A DNA stretch of 64,000 nucleotides. It comes from Lachnospira pectinoschiza (GTDB lineage Bacteria; Bacillota; Clostridia; Lachnospirales; Lachnospiraceae). The stretch's first letter is position 1, and each line of letters starts with the position of its first letter. The stretch is taken from contig NZ_FNHZ01000001.1 in assembly GCF_900103815.1 (NCBI RefSeq), positions 496,001 through 560,000 of the forward strand, given 5' to 3'. The translations under genes and the position numbers were made by a program. The notes beneath the pieces are model-generated. The model did no database searches and was not told the origin of the DNA. It saw only the letters and a list, made by a program, of their open reading frames with translations. Shown one piece after another: positions 51,971 to 60,874 of this stretch.

Positions 51971-53587
51971 ATGAAAAAGACAATTAAAAAGCTTACTGCT
52001 GTAGGTTTAACACTTACATCAGTAATGGGTCTTGTTGCTTGTGGTGCTTCAAATTCATCAAGCGACGACTCTAAGTCTAAGTCAGTGGACTGGAGTTCAG
52101 TTGAAAAGCCAGGAACATTTTCAGTAATGGTCGATGGTACAGTTGTAAAGGATACTAACGGTGGTCAGGCATTCTATGATTATCTTGCTGAGTTAACAGG
52201 CCTTGACATCGAGTGGATCCGTCCAGAACACAGTGCTTATTATGATCAGGTAGCAAGTACATTCGCATCAGGTGATATTCCTGATGTAGTTCTTCTTTCA
52301 TCTGATTACTTAGCACTTTACGCTAACAACGGTTACCTTTGGGATATGACAGATGCTTGGGAAAATTCTGAAACAAAGAATTCAGGCAGACTTATCTCAG
52401 CTGCAGAGAAGATCGAAGCAGCTAACGTAGTTTTAGGTGCTGATGGCGAATCAGCTATGTATGGTTTCTCACCATTCCGTGGTAATGGTTGCTGTACATA
52501 CATCAAGGCTTCTTGGTTAAAGGCTGCTGGTTTATCAGTAGATGATGTTAAGGATAAGACTCTTACATATTCAGAGTACTATGACATCTTAAAGAAGATG
52601 AAGGATGCTTCTTCTTCAGATTACGTAATTTCAGCTCCAGGCTGGATCGGAACAGAAGCTCCATATACTAACTATTTACCAGAATTCTATCAGGATGCTG
52701 AATATACATTCTATAAGAATGCTGATGGTGAATATGTTGATGGTTTCTCAGAAGAAGCTATGCAGGACGCTCTTCAGAGAATTCAGGACGCTGTTAAGGA
52801 TGGCATCATTGATTCTGAAACAGAAGGTCAGACAACTTCACAGGCTCGTAACAAGTTCTACTCAACAGATCCTTCAACAGAATCTGGTGTATTCACATAC
52901 TGGGCTGGTACATGGGCTGATACATTAGTAACTAACCTTGCTAATAAGGGTCTTGACTCAGAATTAGTTGCTATTTACCCAATCGAAGAACTTGGTACTT
53001 ACACAGAAAGACTTTCAACAGCTTGGTGTATTACATCTGCTGCTGCTGATGCAGGTAAGGCAGAAGGTATTTACAAGTACTTCATCGATACAATGCTCGA
53101 TGGTGGCGATGTACAGATGGCTTGGGAATACGGTGCTAAGGGAACTCACTGGGATGATAAGGCAGAAACTGTAACACTTGCTACAGCTAAGGAAGGCGAT
53201 GCTGTTAAGTCTTACACATACAGCGAAGGTGAATTCCACTTCTTACCTTCTCCAGAAGATCCAACAACTCTTATGAAGAAGAATCACATTGATCCAGTTC
53301 TTGCTATTGCATCATTCAATGGTACAGATCCTGGTGCTAAGTCATTAACAGAAAATGTTACTGAAAACTTCGAGATGTTCTCTTCTCATTCAGATGTGGC
53401 TACTCCACTTCCAATGACAGAGACTCTTGGTAACAACATTACAGATATCAACACAGCTAGAAACGAAGTTATCTCTAAGGTTGCTCTTGGTCAGATGACA
53501 GTTGAAGATGGTATGAAGTACTATACAGATACAGTTGGTTCTAAGGTTGAAGCTGTACTTAAGTCACTTAACTCTTTAGGTGAATAA
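51971..53587 (+). CDS. ABC transporter extracellular sugar-binding lipoprotein, 538 aa
   Basis: The signal peptide ends in a lipobox (GLVACG, Cys about residue 25). The large mature domain is of the LplA/YtcQ-type oligosaccharide-binding family (family 1 solute-binding protein), with GDIPDVVLLSSDYLALYANNG near residues 98-118. It is tethered outside and delivers oligosaccharides to the two permeases encoded next. Codon use suggests very high expression. AAGGAGGG precedes the start. Neighbouring GH28 and GH43 genes point to pectic oligomers as ligands. Confidence 0.9.
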   Translation: MKKTIKKLTAVGLTLTSVMGLVACGASNSSSDDSKSKSVDWSSVEKPGTFSVMVDGTVVKDTNGGQAFYDYLAELTGLDIEWIRPEHSAYYDQVASTFASGDIPDVVLLSSDYLALYANNGYLWDMTDAWENSETKNSGRLISAAEKIEAANVVLGADGESAMYGFSPFRGNGCCTYIKASWLKAAGLSVDDVKDKTLTYSEYYDILKKMKDASSSDYVISAPGWIGTEAPYTNYLPEFYQDAEYTFYKNADGEYVDGFSEEAMQDALQRIQDAVKDGIIDSETEGQTTSQARNKFYSTDPSTESGVFTYWAGTWADTLVTNLANKGLDSELVAIYPIEELGTYTERLSTAWCITSAAADAGKAEGIYKYFIDTMLDGGDVQMAWEYGAKGTHWDDKAETVTLATAKEGDAVKSYTYSEGEFHFLPSPEDPTTLMKKNHIDPVLAIASFNGTDPGAKSLTENVTENFEMFSSHSDVATPLPMTETLGNNITDINTARNEVISKVALGQMTVEDGMKYYTDTVGSKVEAVLKSLNSLGE

Positions 53588-53626
53588 TCCGAATTAGAAA
53601 TAATTCAGCTAGCTTAAGCTAGATTT

Positions 53627-53683
53627 GTGGCGACGCCACATCATAAGAATTCATGTCGGGGGTTTCCCCCCGATGTGGATTCT
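53627..53683 (+). other. Intercistronic hairpins between binding-protein and permease genes
   Basis: GTGGC/GCCAC (53627-53639) and a strong compound stem (AGAATTCA/TGGATTCT outer, TCGGGGG/CCCCCGA inner, 53646-53683). There is no T-run, so it probably stabilises or partially terminates the mRNA so that the binding protein is made in excess. Confidence 0.7.
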
Positions 53684-53744
53684 ATATTTTAGTTATCAAG
53701 TACTGATGATAGCTATGAAAAAATATAGGAAAGAAGGTATAAAG

Positions 53745-55241
53745 ATGCAGTGTAAATCTTGCAACTCAGAATTACCTAAGAACGCTAAGATTTGTCCAAA
53801 GTGTGGCGCACAGGTAAGCAAGCCAGCAGGTAACCTTAAGGTTATTTCTATTTTTGGTTTTATAATTATGCTTATTGCTTCTATGCTACCATTCGTACAG
53901 TCTGGTGAAGAAGTTCTTGATGGTTATGTACCAAAGGCTTTTGCATTCAGTTTTATGAACATTTCAGTGCCAGTTATGTGGTACTTATTTATCTTACTTT
54001 TAGTAGTAGGTGTGCTTCTCGTTGTAGCTAAGAAAGAAATCTTCTCAATCTGCGCATCAGTTGCAGCTATGATTGTTTGGGTAATTTCTTACTTTGGCTT
54101 TACTTATGAAATCGTTGTTGGTAAGACAACAGGCGGTGGACTTAGAAAAGAATATACAACATTAATGGATATTCTTAACAACGGATATGATGGAAATACA
54201 TATCATATTGGCGTTGGTGTATATGTAATGGTTATTGGTTTAATCGTTGCTATCGCTGGTGTATTCATCGATGTTTTAAAGCACTTCAAGAAGGATCTTG
54301 GAGTAGATTCAAAGTATTTATCTAACTCACTTAACCAGAGTTTAGGTTTAAAGCTTTACTATTATAGAGGTTTCTACCTCATGTATTTACCAGTATTAAT
54401 TATGATTCTCATCTTTAACTACTGGCCAATGCTTGGATGTCGTTATGCATTCACAAGATATGTAATTGGTAATCCATATTACATTGGTTTATATCATTTC
54501 CAGACAATGTTAACAAACGATACATTCTTCTGGAGAGCATTTAGAAATACTCTTATCCTTTCTATTGTTAAGTTAATTCTTAATACAGGATTTGCAGTTA
54601 TTATTTCTTTACTTCTTAATGAAATTGTTAATATGCCATTTAAGAAGACAGTACAGACTATTGTATACCTCCCTCACTTCATGTCATGGGTTGTTATCTT
54701 CTCTGTATTTAGAATGATTTTATCAGTTAATAGTTCAGGTGTTATTAATGGTTTCTTAATTAATGTAGGCCTTATTGATTCACCTATTTCATTCCTTGCA
54801 GATACACATTACTGGAGAGGAACTTTCTACGTAATGAACCTTTGGAAGGATACAGGTTGGGGAACAGTCCTCTTCCTTGCTACATTATCTGGTATCAGTC
54901 CTGATTTATATGAGGCTGCTCAGATTGATGGTGCTAACAGATTTAAGAGATTGATTTACATCACTCTTCCAGCACTTGCTAATACAATTATTACTGTATT
55001 CATTCTTAACCTTGCTAAGGTTATGAACCTTTTCGAATCAGTATTCGTAACTAAGAGTTCGGCTGTAGACTCAGTTGCATCTGTTTTACAGACATATGTT
55101 TATGATAAGACATTCGCTGGTGGTAACTCAGATTATGGTTATACAACAGCAGTTGGTTTGTTTAAGTCATTTGTTGGTATGATTCTCGTACTTGGCTGTA
55201 ACTATGCATCTAAGAAGGTCCGCGGACGTGGAATTGTATAA
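53745..55241 (+). CDS. ABC transporter permease (LplB type) fused to an N-terminal zinc ribbon, 498 aa
   Basis: ATG at 53745 (GAAGG upstream) gives MQCKSCNSELPKNAKICPKC, a zinc ribbon with Cys3, Cys6, Cys17 and Cys20. An extra region with about four membrane helices (residues 32-180) precedes a complete LplB-like permease (about 195-498) with the EAA loop YEAAQIDGANRFKRL near 395 that contacts the ATPase. Typical LplB proteins are about 300 residues and start at the second part. An upstream frame from 53625 runs through the hairpins and is unlikely to be translated. The partner permease gene follows after 12 bases. Confidence 0.88.
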   Translation: MQCKSCNSELPKNAKICPKCGAQVSKPAGNLKVISIFGFIIMLIASMLPFVQSGEEVLDGYVPKAFAFSFMNISVPVMWYLFILLLVVGVLLVVAKKEIFSICASVAAMIVWVISYFGFTYEIVVGKTTGGGLRKEYTTLMDILNNGYDGNTYHIGVGVYVMVIGLIVAIAGVFIDVLKHFKKDLGVDSKYLSNSLNQSLGLKLYYYRGFYLMYLPVLIMILIFNYWPMLGCRYAFTRYVIGNPYYIGLYHFQTMLTNDTFFWRAFRNTLILSIVKLILNTGFAVIISLLLNEIVNMPFKKTVQTIVYLPHFMSWVVIFSVFRMILSVNSSGVINGFLINVGLIDSPISFLADTHYWRGTFYVMNLWKDTGWGTVLFLATLSGISPDLYEAAQIDGANRFKRLIYITLPALANTIITVFILNLAKVMNLFESVFVTKSSAVDSVASVLQTYVYDKTFAGGNSDYGYTTAVGLFKSFVGMILVLGCNYASKKVRGRGIV

Positions 55242-55253
55242 GGAGGCAATATA

Positions 55254-56117
55254 ATGAGTGATGATAAGATTGTAGTTAGAAAGAAAAAGAAGAAATTCAA
55301 GGTCTTCCCACTTGTTAATGGACTTATCTTTATTTTAATTTCATTAATAATTATTATTCCTATTTGGAAGGTACTTTGTGATTCATTAGATGCTCGTTCA
55401 GCTTATGGTCTCAATTTACATCCAGTAGAATTTACACTTGGTGGTTACCAGGCTATTATCAACAGAACAAGTTTATATATGCCATTCTTAATTTCAGTAG
55501 TAACAACTATTGTTGGTACATTCTGTGGTTTATTACTTGTTACTCTTGGTGGTTATGTACTTATTCAGTGGGAAATGCCAGGAAGAAACTTCTTTGCATA
55601 TATGTTGTTATTCACAATGATTTTCGATGGTGGTATGATTCCAAAGTACCTCGTTATTAAGGAATTAGGCTTAATGAACACACTTTGGGCTGTTATCTTA
55701 CCTATGTCAATCAACGTTTATAACTTAGTTCTTATGAGAAACTTCTTCGAAGGTATTCCAGAATCCTTATTTGAAGCTGCTCAGATCGATGGATGCTCTC
55801 CAATGGGTATCTTCTTCAAGATCGTCCTTCCATTATCAAAGGCTGCTCTTGCTTCAATCGGTTTGATGTTCTCAGTTTCATTCTGGAATGATTATACAAA
55901 CTTCAAGTTATATATTTCTAAGAACAGCTTATATAACTTCCAGATCAGACTTCGTTCAATGGTTTCTGATAGTGATATTCCTAATGATTCATCAGTTTCA
56001 CCTGAGACAATCTCAAGTGCAGCTACTATCGTTGCGGTATTACCATTCGCTATCATTTATCCATTCTGTCAGAAGTACTTTGTTCAGGGTGTTAATGTAG
56101 GTGCCGTTAAGGAATAA
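55254..56117 (+). CDS. Carbohydrate ABC transporter permease (LplC/YtcP type), 287 aa
   Basis: Six membrane helices and the EAA loop FEAAQIDGCSPMGIFFKIVLPLSK (split: FEAAQIDGCSP, then MGIFFKIVLPLSK). The C-terminus reads FVQGVNVGAVKE, a signature of the family. With the zinc-ribbon permease it forms the heterodimeric channel. No ATPase gene is in the locus, so a shared MsmK-type ATPase elsewhere is expected. AAGGAGG precedes the start. Ends at a terminator. Confidence 0.93.
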   Translation: MSDDKIVVRKKKKKFKVFPLVNGLIFILISLIIIIPIWKVLCDSLDARSAYGLNLHPVEFTLGGYQAIINRTSLYMPFLISVVTTIVGTFCGLLLVTLGGYVLIQWEMPGRNFFAYMLLFTMIFDGGMIPKYLVIKELGLMNTLWAVILPMSINVYNLVLMRNFFEGIPESLFEAAQIDGCSPMGIFFKIVLPLSKAALASIGLMFSVSFWNDYTNFKLYISKNSLYNFQIRLRSMVSDSDIPNDSSVSPETISSAATIVAVLPFAIIYPFCQKYFVQGVNVGAVKE

Positions 56118-56138
56118 TTTCCTTTAAGGAATTTTATA

Positions 56139-56174
56139 GGGGTCGCTATCCTTGGGGTAGCGACCCTTTTTTTA
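56139..56174 (+). terminator. Terminator of the ABC importer operon
   Basis: GGGTCGCTA / TAGCGACCC stem followed by TTTTTTT. Confidence 0.94.
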
Positions 56175-56285
56175 CCAAAGCAAAATTATATGTAAAACAT
56201 GTCTTTAATTGACTTTAATAAGTAGAATAGAAATCTTTTGTATGATACAATGTTAAAAGATTTTGATGCAAAAGGGGTAGGCAGT

Positions 56286-58238
56286 ATGGTCAGGTATACA
56301 TTAGAAGATGCAATTTATCTAGAGAATTTACCAGCAATTAAAGAGATTCTTGAAGAAGAACCTAGCTTAATTGATGGCCTTGATAAGGATGGCGTAATGA
56401 TGCCATTTCTTGCAGCTAAGACAGGTAATCTAGATATTGTTAAATATATAGTTGAGTATTCTAGGGCAAGTATGAACATTTACGATGATAATCACAGGAG
56501 CATGTTACATTATGCAAGTATGTCGGGAAATGTGCCAACTTGTCAGTATTTGGTAGAAAGAGTTGGAATGTCAATTGTTGAGGGGGATAACGACTTAGTT
56601 ACACCTCTTGATATTGCCCATGACAATAAGTATTTTGATTTGGAAGAGTATTATGAATCTGTTCTTGGAGTTGGTTTGGAGCAAATGTATAAAAACCCCA
56701 TAAGAACTGGTTTTTTCCCAGATCCATCAATATGTAGGGTTGGCAATGACTACTACATGGTTAATTCATCTTTTATCTATTATCCATGTATTCCAGTATC
56801 CCATTCTACAGATTTGGTGCATTGGAGAATAATAGGTTATGCCATAACTAATCCAGCTTGGGCTAATTTAGATGAGCTTGAAGGTGGAAGAGGTTATTGG
56901 GCTCCTGATATTTCTTACTATAATGGTAAATTTTACATAACCGCCACATATAGACTTAATGATGATGGAAATGTATATAGAAAGCAGATTGTGGTTAGTT
57001 CTACTAATCCAGAAGGCCCATATAGTAAGCCGGCAATTATTGATGAAGACGGAATTGATCCATCAATCTTTAATGATGATGATGGAAGAAGATATATGCT
57101 TCTTAATAGAGGTGCTAGAATCTTTGAATTAAGTGAAGATGCAACAACACAGATTTCAAAGGCTAAGTTGTTATTCTATGGGGATAATAAGAGAGCACCG
57201 GAGGGACCACATTTGCTTAAGAAAGATGGTTATTACTATCTCTTTGAAGCAGAGGGTGGAACAGGACCAGGACATAGAATTACTGTTTCAAGAAGTAAGG
57301 AACTTATGGGAACTTACACACCATGTCCTTACAATCCTATTATGAGACAGACTAATGAGTCTGCAATTATTCAGCGTTGTGGCCATGGTAAGCCAGTTCA
57401 GACACAAAATGGCGACTGGTATATGGTTTATCTTTGTGGTCGAAAGATTGGTGAGGGTTATTCACTTCTTGGTAGAGAGACAGCCCTTGATCCTATAACT
57501 TGGACTAAGGATGGTTGGCCACTTGTTAATAATCTTAAAGGCCCTTCAAACCTACAGAAAAAGCCGGATTTACCAGAAACTGTCTGGGAAAATGAATATA
57601 AAGACGACTTTAAGGAGTCTTATTTAAGTACAGAGTGGCTTTTCCCAAGAGTACCTGAAATGGATGGAATAGTACTTGAAAACTCTTATGTAAAAATTAA
57701 GGGAAGTGTCTATGATCTTGATTCTATCAAGGCGAAAAACATTTTACTAAGAAGACAGACTTCCTTTAAATTTAGTGCTGATACTTGCCTTAGAATGCCG
57801 AAATTAAAGGCAGGACAGAATATGGGTATGACTTGCTATTATGATGAGAATACCTATCTTAAGTTTGGAGTTTATAGACTTGAAGATAAGAGCGAGAGAT
57901 TTGTCTTAAAGGTAGAGGAGCGTATCGGGGATGATTATATTTCTTACCCAGATATCGAGCTTGACGAGACTAAATCCTTCTTGTATTTGCGAGTGGATAC
58001 ACATTTTCTTAAAAGAAGCTTTTCTTACAGCTATGATGGACGTCATTATACAAAATATCTGCATTTGGATAATGTTTATTATCTATGCGATGAGGGTATT
58101 AAGAAGGGAAAGCGATTTACAGGTGCTATGCTTGGACTTTACGTCTATGGCGGGGAGCATCAAAAGAATCTAGATACTAGATTTGAGAAGCCATTATATG
58201 GCGAATTTGATTACTTTAATTACAATCCAGAAATGTAA
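56286..58238 (+). CDS. GH43 glycosidase with N-terminal ankyrin repeats, 650 aa
   Basis: Residues 1-128 are ankyrin repeats (DAIYLENLPAIKEIL, FLAAKTGNLDIVKYIV, MLHYASMSGNVPTCQYLV). The GH43 five-blade propeller starts at about 138, with catalytic Asp146 (FFPDPS), Asp258 (GIDPSIF) and Glu306 (PEGPHL). A C-terminal beta-sandwich (about 450-650) is the GH43 accessory domain. Activity is probably beta-xylosidase or alpha-arabinofuranosidase on pectin or xylan side chains. There is no signal peptide, so it is cytosolic. ATG at 56286 is chosen on AAAGGGG; a TTG at 56238 lacks a site. The ankyrin fusion is unusual. Confidence 0.88.
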   Translation: MVRYTLEDAIYLENLPAIKEILEEEPSLIDGLDKDGVMMPFLAAKTGNLDIVKYIVEYSRASMNIYDDNHRSMLHYASMSGNVPTCQYLVERVGMSIVEGDNDLVTPLDIAHDNKYFDLEEYYESVLGVGLEQMYKNPIRTGFFPDPSICRVGNDYYMVNSSFIYYPCIPVSHSTDLVHWRIIGYAITNPAWANLDELEGGRGYWAPDISYYNGKFYITATYRLNDDGNVYRKQIVVSSTNPEGPYSKPAIIDEDGIDPSIFNDDDGRRYMLLNRGARIFELSEDATTQISKAKLLFYGDNKRAPEGPHLLKKDGYYYLFEAEGGTGPGHRITVSRSKELMGTYTPCPYNPIMRQTNESAIIQRCGHGKPVQTQNGDWYMVYLCGRKIGEGYSLLGRETALDPITWTKDGWPLVNNLKGPSNLQKKPDLPETVWENEYKDDFKESYLSTEWLFPRVPEMDGIVLENSYVKIKGSVYDLDSIKAKNILLRRQTSFKFSADTCLRMPKLKAGQNMGMTCYYDENTYLKFGVYRLEDKSERFVLKVEERIGDDYISYPDIELDETKSFLYLRVDTHFLKRSFSYSYDGRHYTKYLHLDNVYYLCDEGIKKGKRFTGAMLGLYVYGGEHQKNLDTRFEKPLYGEFDYFNYNPEM

Positions 58239-58258
58239 ATAAAAGGAGAAGAGAAGAT

Positions 58259-59185
58259 ATGGCTAATTATGATGTAAATAGCATGTATGAAGCAGCGATT
58301 AAGTTAGCAAAGTCAGTGGACTTAAAGGGTCTTGAGGCTGATGAGGCAGCAAAGTATCTTAATGCAGTTGCTTATGGCGCAAAGGATTTTGGCAAAGATT
58401 TTAAGGAGCTTTTAGAAAATGGCTTATCTGCTGCAGTGTCAGAAACAGGCCTTAACTGTGCAAAGACAGGCGATGTTGAAAACTTCCTTGCAGGTAACGC
58501 AGTTTATATGGCAGCAAGCCTTACAGGTGAAGAAAAGTACACAGACCTTGCTTGCGCTATTGCAAAGACACTTGATGAGGTTAAGAAGTCAGACAAGGGT
58601 TATTTCCTTAATAGCCACGGCAAGGAATGCTTATGTGTAACATTTAAGGCATTTTCTTTCTATATGAATTATGAAACTAAGAATGGTGGTAAGGAGCGCT
58701 ACAACGACATTATCGCTCAGTATAAGGCCATTTTTTCAAATATGTTAGGAGATACTGTACTTGATCTTAAAAACGGCACAGAGAAGAAATTAAAGCCTTT
58801 AGTTTACTTCGCAGCAGCTTTAGTAGATACACTAGAACTTATGGACCAGGCTCTTTATGAGATTTGGGCTAAGCTTAGAGAATTCTACAAGGAGACTATT
58901 AAGGCAATCCTTAATTCTGCTAGATTTACACTTGGAAAGAACAAGGAATATGACTTAATCTTTGCTTATGCAATCTTTAAGGGTTGTAGAATGAACCTTA
59001 TTCATACAGAAAAGTATGAGTGCGAGGCAGCTTCACTCTTTGATTTAGTAAACGAAGATCTTGAATCTTTAATGGATGCTAGTGCAAATGTAAAATCTGC
59101 ATACATTTTAGCAGCAACAGAAAGCATCAAGAATAGAGAATATCAGGATTATGGCCGTTTAAAGGGAGGCGTATTATGGAGTTAA
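58259..59185 (+). CDS. Hypothetical helical protein in the pectin locus, 308 aa
   Basis: Almost entirely alpha-helical with Ala-rich stretches and no signal peptide. Helix-loop repeats such as AGNAVYMAASLTGEEKYTDLACAIAKT and AFSFYMNYETKNGGKERYNDI are reminiscent of an alpha/alpha-barrel such as GH88/GH105, but the catalytic Asp signatures of those families are not evident, so I leave it unassigned. It lies 20 bases after the GH43 gene and its end overlaps the GH28 start by 10 bases, so it is co-expressed with both and probably handles the same oligosaccharide. AAGGAGAAG precedes the start. Confidence 0.65.
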   Translation: MANYDVNSMYEAAIKLAKSVDLKGLEADEAAKYLNAVAYGAKDFGKDFKELLENGLSAAVSETGLNCAKTGDVENFLAGNAVYMAASLTGEEKYTDLACAIAKTLDEVKKSDKGYFLNSHGKECLCVTFKAFSFYMNYETKNGGKERYNDIIAQYKAIFSNMLGDTVLDLKNGTEKKLKPLVYFAAALVDTLELMDQALYEIWAKLREFYKETIKAILNSARFTLGKNKEYDLIFAYAIFKGCRMNLIHTEKYECEAASLFDLVNEDLESLMDASANVKSAYILAATESIKNREYQDYGRLKGGVLWS

Positions 59186-60732
59186 AATTAGTTAATAAGA
59201 CAGCAAGAAGCATCGTTATTGAATTAGACGATGGTGGGAAATATTACACAAAGAAGAAGTTTACAGTTTTAGTAAACGGTGAAGAATATCAGGAATCTAA
59301 GCAGGTTATTACATCAATCTATGGTTTAAAGCCTGATAAGGATTATGAAATCGCAGTTAACTACGAGGGCGAGAAGGTTGAAAAGCTCACAGTTCATACA
59401 GATTACGAATTCGTTACATTAAATGTTAGAGAATTTGGCGCTTATGGTGATGGAGAGCATGATGATACAAATGCTATCCAGTGCGCAATTATGGCTTGTC
59501 CAAAGGATTCAAGAGTATTGGTTCCAGAAGGTGTTTATAAGATTTCAAGCATTTTCCTTAAGGATAACTTAACTCTTGAGCTTGCTAAGGGTGCCGTTCT
59601 TTCAGCTTACACAGATAGAGAGAAGTTCCCAATCCTACCTGGTATGATTGAGAGCTACGATGAAGAGACTATGTACAATTTAGGCTCTTGGGAAGGTAAC
59701 CCACTTGATACATTTTCAGCAATTGTTTGTGGTATAAATGTATCAAATGTTGTAATTACTGGTGAAGGTACAATCGAGGGTAACACAAGCTTTGAAAACT
59801 GGTGGAATAACTGCAAGATTCGTAACATCGCTTGGAGACCAAGATTATTCTTTATTAACCACTGTAGCAATGTGACAATGCATGGTATTACTGTTCAGAA
59901 CTCACCTTCTTGGACAATTCATCCATACTTTAGTAAGCACTTAAAGTTTATTGACGTTAAGATTAAGAACCCTGCAAATTCACATAATACAGATGGTCTT
60001 GATCCAGAGAGCTGCGAGGATGTATTAGTACTTGGTACATACATTTCAGTAGGTGATGACTGTATCGCTATTAAGTCAGGTAAGATTTACATGGCTGAGA
60101 GCTTAAAGACTCCTACAAGCAACATGACAGTAAGACAGTGCTGTATGAGAGATGGCCATGGTGCTGTAACTGTAGGTTCTGAGATTGCTGCAGGTGTTAA
60201 GGATGTTCACATTAAGGATTGTCTCTTTATGAACACTGATAGAGGTTTAAGAGTTAAGACAAGACGTGGTAGAGGTAAGTTATCAGTTCTTGATGATATT
60301 AGCTTTGAAAATATTGACATGGACAACGTAATGACTCCATTTGTTGTAAACAGCTTCTATTTCTGCGATCCAGATGGTAAGACAGAATACGTTGGTTCAA
60401 AGAATCCTCTTCCAGTGGATGATAGAACTCCATCAATTAAGAGATTAAAGTTTAAGGACATTAAGGCAACAAATTGTCACGTTGCAGGCGCATATATCTG
60501 CGGTCTTCCAGAGATGAAGATTGAAGAATTAAGATTTGAAAATATTGACTTTAACTATGCTGAGAATGCAAAGTCTGGCGTAGCTGCTATGATGCTTGGT
60601 TGTGATGAGGCTAGCAAGCAGGGCTTAGTAGTAAGCAATATCAAGAAGCTTATTCTTAAAAATGTAAACATTACAGGTAATGAAGGCGAAGCAATTGTTG
60701 CAACAAATGTTGATGAAATTGAGAGAAACTAA
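59176..60732 (+). CDS. GH28 polygalacturonase-type glycosidase, 518 aa
   Basis: A short fibronectin-III-like N-terminal domain (about 1-78) is followed by the right-handed beta-helix: FGAYGDGEHDDTNAIQ, NTDGLDP (Asp273), GDDCIAIKSG (Asp294, Asp295), GHGAVTVGSE (His328) and RGLRVKTRRG, which together supply the GH28 active site. Without a signal peptide it is probably an intracellular exo-acting galacturonidase that trims imported oligogalacturonides. GGGAGG precedes the ATG, which lies inside the end of the previous gene. Ends at a terminator. Confidence 0.94.
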   Translation: MELKLVNKTARSIVIELDDGGKYYTKKKFTVLVNGEEYQESKQVITSIYGLKPDKDYEIAVNYEGEKVEKLTVHTDYEFVTLNVREFGAYGDGEHDDTNAIQCAIMACPKDSRVLVPEGVYKISSIFLKDNLTLELAKGAVLSAYTDREKFPILPGMIESYDEETMYNLGSWEGNPLDTFSAIVCGINVSNVVITGEGTIEGNTSFENWWNNCKIRNIAWRPRLFFINHCSNVTMHGITVQNSPSWTIHPYFSKHLKFIDVKIKNPANSHNTDGLDPESCEDVLVLGTYISVGDDCIAIKSGKIYMAESLKTPTSNMTVRQCCMRDGHGAVTVGSEIAAGVKDVHIKDCLFMNTDRGLRVKTRRGRGKLSVLDDISFENIDMDNVMTPFVVNSFYFCDPDGKTEYVGSKNPLPVDDRTPSIKRLKFKDIKATNCHVAGAYICGLPEMKIEELRFENIDFNYAENAKSGVAAMMLGCDEASKQGLVVSNIKKLILKNVNITGNEGEAIVATNVDEIERN

Positions 60733-60744
60733 TAAGTGATTTTT

Positions 60745-60783
60745 TAGGCCTTGGTGTAAAAGCATCGAGGCCTAGTTTTTTAA
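60745..60783 (+). terminator. Terminator of the pectin-degradation unit
   Basis: TAGGCC-T / A-GGCCTA stem followed by GTTTTTT. Confidence 0.85.
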
Positions 60784-60874
60784 AAGAGGCAGATTGTAAG
60801 GATGGCTTAAGAAATTTATTTTAGAAGCTTATCTTAGTTTATCTAAAGAATCTGCTTATTTAAGGGGGCAAAAA

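Noticed and set aside
53625..53744. Forty-residue N-terminal extension of the zinc-ribbon permease
   Set aside because: It is encoded by the intercistronic hairpins and contains HVGGFPP-type sequence unlike any permease; GAAGG fits the ATG at 53745.
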